The notes under the pieces: generated by a model
Database searches by the model: none
What the model was told of the DNA's origin: nothing
What the model saw: the letters and a program-made list of their open reading frames with translations, nothing else
Shown: piece by piece, positions 6,194 through 8,676 of the stretch
Position numbering within the stretch: position 1 is the stretch's first letter
Layout: every line of letters starts with the position of its first letter
From: an uncultured Acetatifactor sp.
Lineage (GTDB): Bacteria; Bacillota; Clostridia; Lachnospirales; Lachnospiraceae
Direction: 5' to 3'
NCBI GenBank assembly: GCA_934394515.1
Contig: CAKRRU010000107.1
Span: 1-8,676 of the forward strand
Length of the DNA stretch: 8,676 nt
Program-made: the position numbers and the translations under genes

Positions 6194-6239
6194 ATAATGT
6201 GTGGATTGCGTGAACGGCGATCAGGATAAGGAGGACAAT

Positions 6240-6629
6240 ATGGGACTTGGCGAAATGTTAGGTGTAAAGGTGGCAAAATTAAACTTAAAGGGAAATTATG
6301 AGACCATGGAACAGCTCTACGAGGCGATCAAAGATATCAAATTCGAAGCCGGTACACCGGCGCTGGTAAAGCATGGATTCAATCAGGTCATTGTATATCC
6401 GGAGCAGGACCGCAACAACCAGGTATGGATCATGAATGTGGGTAAGGCAAAATACCAGGTAATGCGCTCTTCGGAAGTGGCAGGACTGGGTAATGTGGTG
6501 AAGAATGCGGTACTGGATGACCTGACCGACGGATGGTCCAGTATGTCCGGCGCATTCGGCAACAAGAAAAAACGCTGCATGGAACTGGTGGACATTACCG
6601 CAAAACAGATCGAAGAAGCCGGGATCTGA
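6240..6629 (+). CDS. Small conserved-looking protein of unknown function
   Basis: An unrecognised 129-aa soluble protein with no signal peptide or membrane helix. It has a predicted helix near 20-33 (YETMEQLYEAIKDI), strand-like stretches KHGFNQVIVYP (44-54), NQVWIMNVG (60-68) and KYQVMRS (71-77), then helical segments and a basic patch NKKKRC (108-113) before a helix to the C-terminus. The pattern suggests a small alpha/beta domain. The ATG at 6240 follows AAGGAGG (6228-6234) by 5 bases; a GTG at 6201 in the same frame lacks a site and is not used. It begins 46 bases after the zinc-ribbon gene and most likely shares its transcript. No clear terminator follows, so reading through to the DUF1538 gene is possible. 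Confidence 0.78.
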   Translation: MGLGEMLGVKVAKLNLKGNYETMEQLYEAIKDIKFEAGTPALVKHGFNQVIVYPEQDRNNQVWIMNVGKAKYQVMRSSEVAGLGNVVKNAVLDDLTDGWSSMSGAFGNKKKRCMELVDITAKQIEEAGI

Positions 6630-6749
6630 TGGCGTAAAGACTCCGTTAAGAAGCTGTGAAAATTTTATAAATTGTTCTAAAACGGTAGGAGCGTACCCTT
6701 ACTTCATGTTAAGATAAGAAAAACTTGAAGAAAGGGTAACGGTGAAACA
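6630..6749 (+). other. Intergenic leader of the DUF1538 gene
   Basis: These 120 bases hold no gene. An AT-rich stretch at 6659-6673 (including TATAAA at 6666-6671) has no acceptable -35 box at the right distance, and I could not find a convincing promoter or a Rho-independent terminator. The second half contains the imperfect hairpin annotated separately. AACGGT occurs twice, at 6681-6686 and 6738-6743, flanking that hairpin. The gene may be transcribed from a weak local promoter or from the zinc-ribbon promoter. Confidence 0.5.
6694..6738 (+). promoter_or_regulatory. Imperfect hairpin covering the likely ribosome binding site of the DUF1538 gene
   Basis: TACCCTTACTTCATGTT (6694-6710) pairs with AACTTGAAGAAAGGGTA (6722-6738) at 15 of 17 positions, around an 11-base A-rich loop (6711-6721). 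The AAAGGG in the 3' arm is the only Shine-Dalgarno-like sequence before the TTG start at 6750, and in the hairpin it is paired with CCCTT. A shorter alternative stem, GGTA (6684-6687) with TACC (6694-6697), would compete for the 5' arm. This could be a translational control element. No T-run follows, so it is not a classical terminator. Confidence 0.5.
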
Positions 6750-8285
6750 TTGAAGTTATTACATCCAAAGATCAGGCAAAAATTTGCAGAATCCCTGAAA
6801 GCGGTCCTGCCGGTGGTGGGGATCGTGATCATATTAAGCTTTACCATTGCTCCTATCACCTCAAGCATCCTATTGTGCTTTCTGGTGGGAGCGGTGATGG
6901 TCATGACCGGCATGATGTTTTTTACACTGGGGGCAGAGATGTCCATGACCCCCATGGGAGAAAAAGTGGGAGCCAGAATGACCCGGAGTAAAAACATTCT
7001 GCTGATCGTAGTGTTATCTTTCCTGTTGGGCGTCGTGATCACGATCTCCGAGCCTGACTTACAGGTGCTGGCGACGCAGGTGCCGTCGGTACCGAACATG
7101 ACATTGATCCTGGCAGTGGCGGTAGGCGTGGGAATATTCTTAGTCATTGCCCTTCTGCGTATGCTGATCGGTGTGGCACTGCCGCCCCTGTTAACTTTTT
7201 TCTACATAGTAGTCTTTGTTCTGGCTTTTCTCGTACCGGAGAATTTCCGGGCCGTGGCGTTTGACTCCGGTGGTGTGACCACGGGACCTATGACCGTGCC
7301 CTTTATCATGGCGTTAGGTGTGGGTATTGCTTCCATCCGAAATGACCATCATGCAGCGGATGACAGCTTCGGCCTGGTGGCATTGTGCTCCATCGGCCCG
7401 ATCCTGGCGGTTATGGTATTGGGACTGATCTATAAGCCCACCAGTGCAGATTATCAGCCTACAGCGATTCCGGAGATCTCGGATTCTGTGGAACTGGCGC
7501 AGCTGTTTGCCCATGGACTCCCGGATTATATGAAAGAGATCGCAGTCTCTCTGCTTCCTATTGTACTATTTTTCGGATTGTTCCAGATCTTTGCCCTGCG
7601 GCTGTCCGGCAAAACATTAACGAAGATATTGATCGGACTGGTGTATACTTACATCGGACTGGTGCTGTTCCTGACAGGCGCCAATGTGGGCTTTATGCCA
7701 GCAGGTAATTATCTCGGTCAGGTCATGGCTGGCAGATCCTATAGATGGGTACTGGTGCCGGTGGGGGCTTTGATCGGATATTTTATCGTCAAAGCGGAGC
7801 CTGCAGTCTATGTGCTGAATCATCAGGTAGAAGAACTGACGGACGGCGCTATTTCGGCCCGCTCCATGGGCGTGAGCCTTTCCGTGGGTGTTTCCTTATC
7901 TGTGGCACTGGCTATGATCCGGGTGCTGACGGGAATCCCGATCCTCTGGTTCCTGATCCCGGGTTACGGGGTGGCCATCGGACTGTCCTTTTTCGTGCCG
8001 AAGATTTTCACAGCCATTGCCTTTGACTCCGGCGGTGTCGCCAGCGGTCCCATGACAGCGACCTTTCTGCTGCCGTTGGCGCAGGGAGCCTGTGTAGCGG
8101 TAGGAGGCAATCTGGTGGCGGATGCGTTCGGCGTGGTGGCCATGGTAGCCATGACACCGTTAATTACAATTCAGGTATTGGGAATGGTATACCAGATCAA
8201 ACAGCACAAGGCAGGCGTGGGAATTGTTACCGGTACAGCAGATGCCTTTGGTGCGCTGGATGAGAATGCCATTATTGAACTGTAG
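6750..8285 (+). CDS. DUF1538 family membrane protein, two-repeat putative transporter
   Basis: A 511-aa polytopic membrane protein with about 12 hydrophobic segments. It is an internal duplication: AVAFDSGGVTTGPMT (168-182) mirrors AIAFDSGGVASGPMT (422-436), DSFGLVALCSIGPIL (205-219) mirrors DAFGVVAMVAMTPLI (458-472), and SEPDLQVLATQV (100-111) resembles AEPAVYVLNHQV (349-360). The polar, glycine-rich DSGGV-GPMT loops inside otherwise hydrophobic regions are typical of two-repeat secondary transporters, where paired loops form the substrate path. That transport role is inference; the family is listed as unknown function and the substrate is not evident. The start is a TTG at 6750; no ATG or GTG is usable, because an in-frame stop lies at 6726 and the first in-frame ATG would remove the first membrane segment. 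A P-II-like gene follows after 11 bases, suggesting the protein is controlled by a P-II-type sensor. Confidence 0.88.
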   Translation: MKLLHPKIRQKFAESLKAVLPVVGIVIILSFTIAPITSSILLCFLVGAVMVMTGMMFFTLGAEMSMTPMGEKVGARMTRSKNILLIVVLSFLLGVVITISEPDLQVLATQVPSVPNMTLILAVAVGVGIFLVIALLRMLIGVALPPLLTFFYIVVFVLAFLVPENFRAVAFDSGGVTTGPMTVPFIMALGVGIASIRNDHHAADDSFGLVALCSIGPILAVMVLGLIYKPTSADYQPTAIPEISDSVELAQLFAHGLPDYMKEIAVSLLPIVLFFGLFQIFALRLSGKTLTKILIGLVYTYIGLVLFLTGANVGFMPAGNYLGQVMAGRSYRWVLVPVGALIGYFIVKAEPAVYVLNHQVEELTDGAISARSMGVSLSVGVSLSVALAMIRVLTGIPILWFLIPGYGVAIGLSFFVPKIFTAIAFDSGGVASGPMTATFLLPLAQGACVAVGGNLVADAFGVVAMVAMTPLITIQVLGMVYQIKQHKAGVGIVTGTADAFGALDENAIIEL

Positions 8286-8296
8286 GAGGTGCGCCC

Positions 8297-8676
8297 ATGA
8301 GTGAATTATATATGATGGTCACCATCACCAATCGTCAGCTGACGAGAAAATTCGTGGAATGCTATAAGGAAAACGGCGCACAGGTCGGCGGGATCACCGT
8401 CGGCATGGGAACAGCAGCCAATGAGATCCTGGATTATTTCGGACTGGACGGCATGGAAAAAAGCATTCTGTTTCATATTGTCACGGACGCTTCCTGGCAG
8501 CAGATCAAGGCTGCCCTGCGGAAAAAGATGCAGATCGACCTTCCGGGAATGGGAATCGCCTTTATCATTCCCGTCAGCAGCATCGGCGGTAAGAAAGCAC
8601 TGAATTACCTGACCTGTGGGCAGGAATTCGTAAAAGGAGAGGAGTCCACATTGAAAGAGACGAAGAATGAGCTTCT
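8297..8676 (+). CDS. P-II-like regulatory protein, 5' part (runs off the window)
   Basis: The first 126 codons of a P-II (GlnB/GlnK-like) protein, open to the window end. The pattern is a beta strand (SELYMMVTITN, 2-12), a helix (RKFVECYKENG), strand and loop (GGITVGMGTAANEIL), a second strand (KSILFHIVTD, 55-64), a helix (SWQQIKAALRKKM) and a final strand (GMGIAFIIPVSSIGG, 84-98), matching the P-II ferredoxin-like fold. The T-loop is not the classical one: no equivalent of the modified Tyr51 is visible. One P-II unit is complete by about residue 110, yet the frame continues with a charged linker (KGEESTLKETKNEL), so a second domain probably follows. AGGAGGT (8284-8290) is 6 bases before the ATG and overlaps the stop codon of the DUF1538 gene, showing tight coupling. 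The likely role is sensing a nucleotide or metabolite and controlling the membrane protein. Confidence 0.82.
   Translation, partial: MSELYMMVTITNRQLTRKFVECYKENGAQVGGITVGMGTAANEILDYFGLDGMEKSILFHIVTDASWQQIKAALRKKMQIDLPGMGIAFIIPVSSIGGKKALNYLTCGQEFVKGEESTLKETKNEL

Noticed and set aside
6201..6239. GTG start extending the 129-aa protein by 13 residues
   Set aside because: AAGGAGG directly before the ATG at 6240 would lie inside the extension, and nothing resembling a binding site precedes the GTG.

Overview
The window looks like a chromosomal segment from a Gram-positive anaerobe of the Clostridia, most likely Lachnospiraceae. Grounds for this are strong AGGAGG-type ribosome binding sites, consensus sigma-A-like promoters, moderate GC, and gene types common in gut Clostridia (CstA, DegV, short KdpD, DUF1538 with P-II). 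This is inference from style and gene content; no database search was run. I see no rRNA, tRNA, CRISPR array, transposase or phage gene.

Layout. (1) Positions 1-480, + strand: the 3' end of a CstA-type transporter gene, followed by a long hairpin at 526-567 that can end transcription from both sides. (2) 657-2007, - strand: a two-gene operon of a MarR-type repressor and a DegV/FakB-type fatty-acid-binding protein. Its promoter carries two matching inverted repeats, one over the -35 box and one at the transcription start, which suggests autorepression. (3) 2210-3349, + strand: a protein that appears to join a HAD 5'-nucleotidase-like domain to a guanylate-kinase-like P-loop domain. It is the most unusual gene here. 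Its 3' end overlaps the next convergent gene by 71 bases. (4) 3279-5229, - strand: a KdpD/KdpE-like two-component pair. The kinase is short, keeping the four-helix membrane domain and kinase core but lacking the large cytoplasmic N-terminal part of classical KdpD. No kdpFABC genes are present. (5) 5230-5518: a divergent promoter region with two near-consensus promoters. (6) 5519-6629, + strand: two genes I cannot name, a zinc-ribbon protein of 224 aa and a protein of 129 aa. (7) 6750-8676, + strand: a DUF1538 membrane protein built from two similar halves, followed after 11 bases by a P-II-like gene that runs off the window. An imperfect 17-bp hairpin pairs part of the likely ribosome binding site of the DUF1538 gene.

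How they may work together. The segment is a series of small independent units and not one obvious pathway. The clear functional pairs are repressor plus lipid-binding protein, sensor kinase plus response regulator, and membrane transporter-like protein plus P-II-like regulator. The best candidates for undescribed biology are the nucleotidase-kinase fusion, the DUF1538/P-II module with its upstream hairpin, and the zinc-ribbon/129-aa pair.
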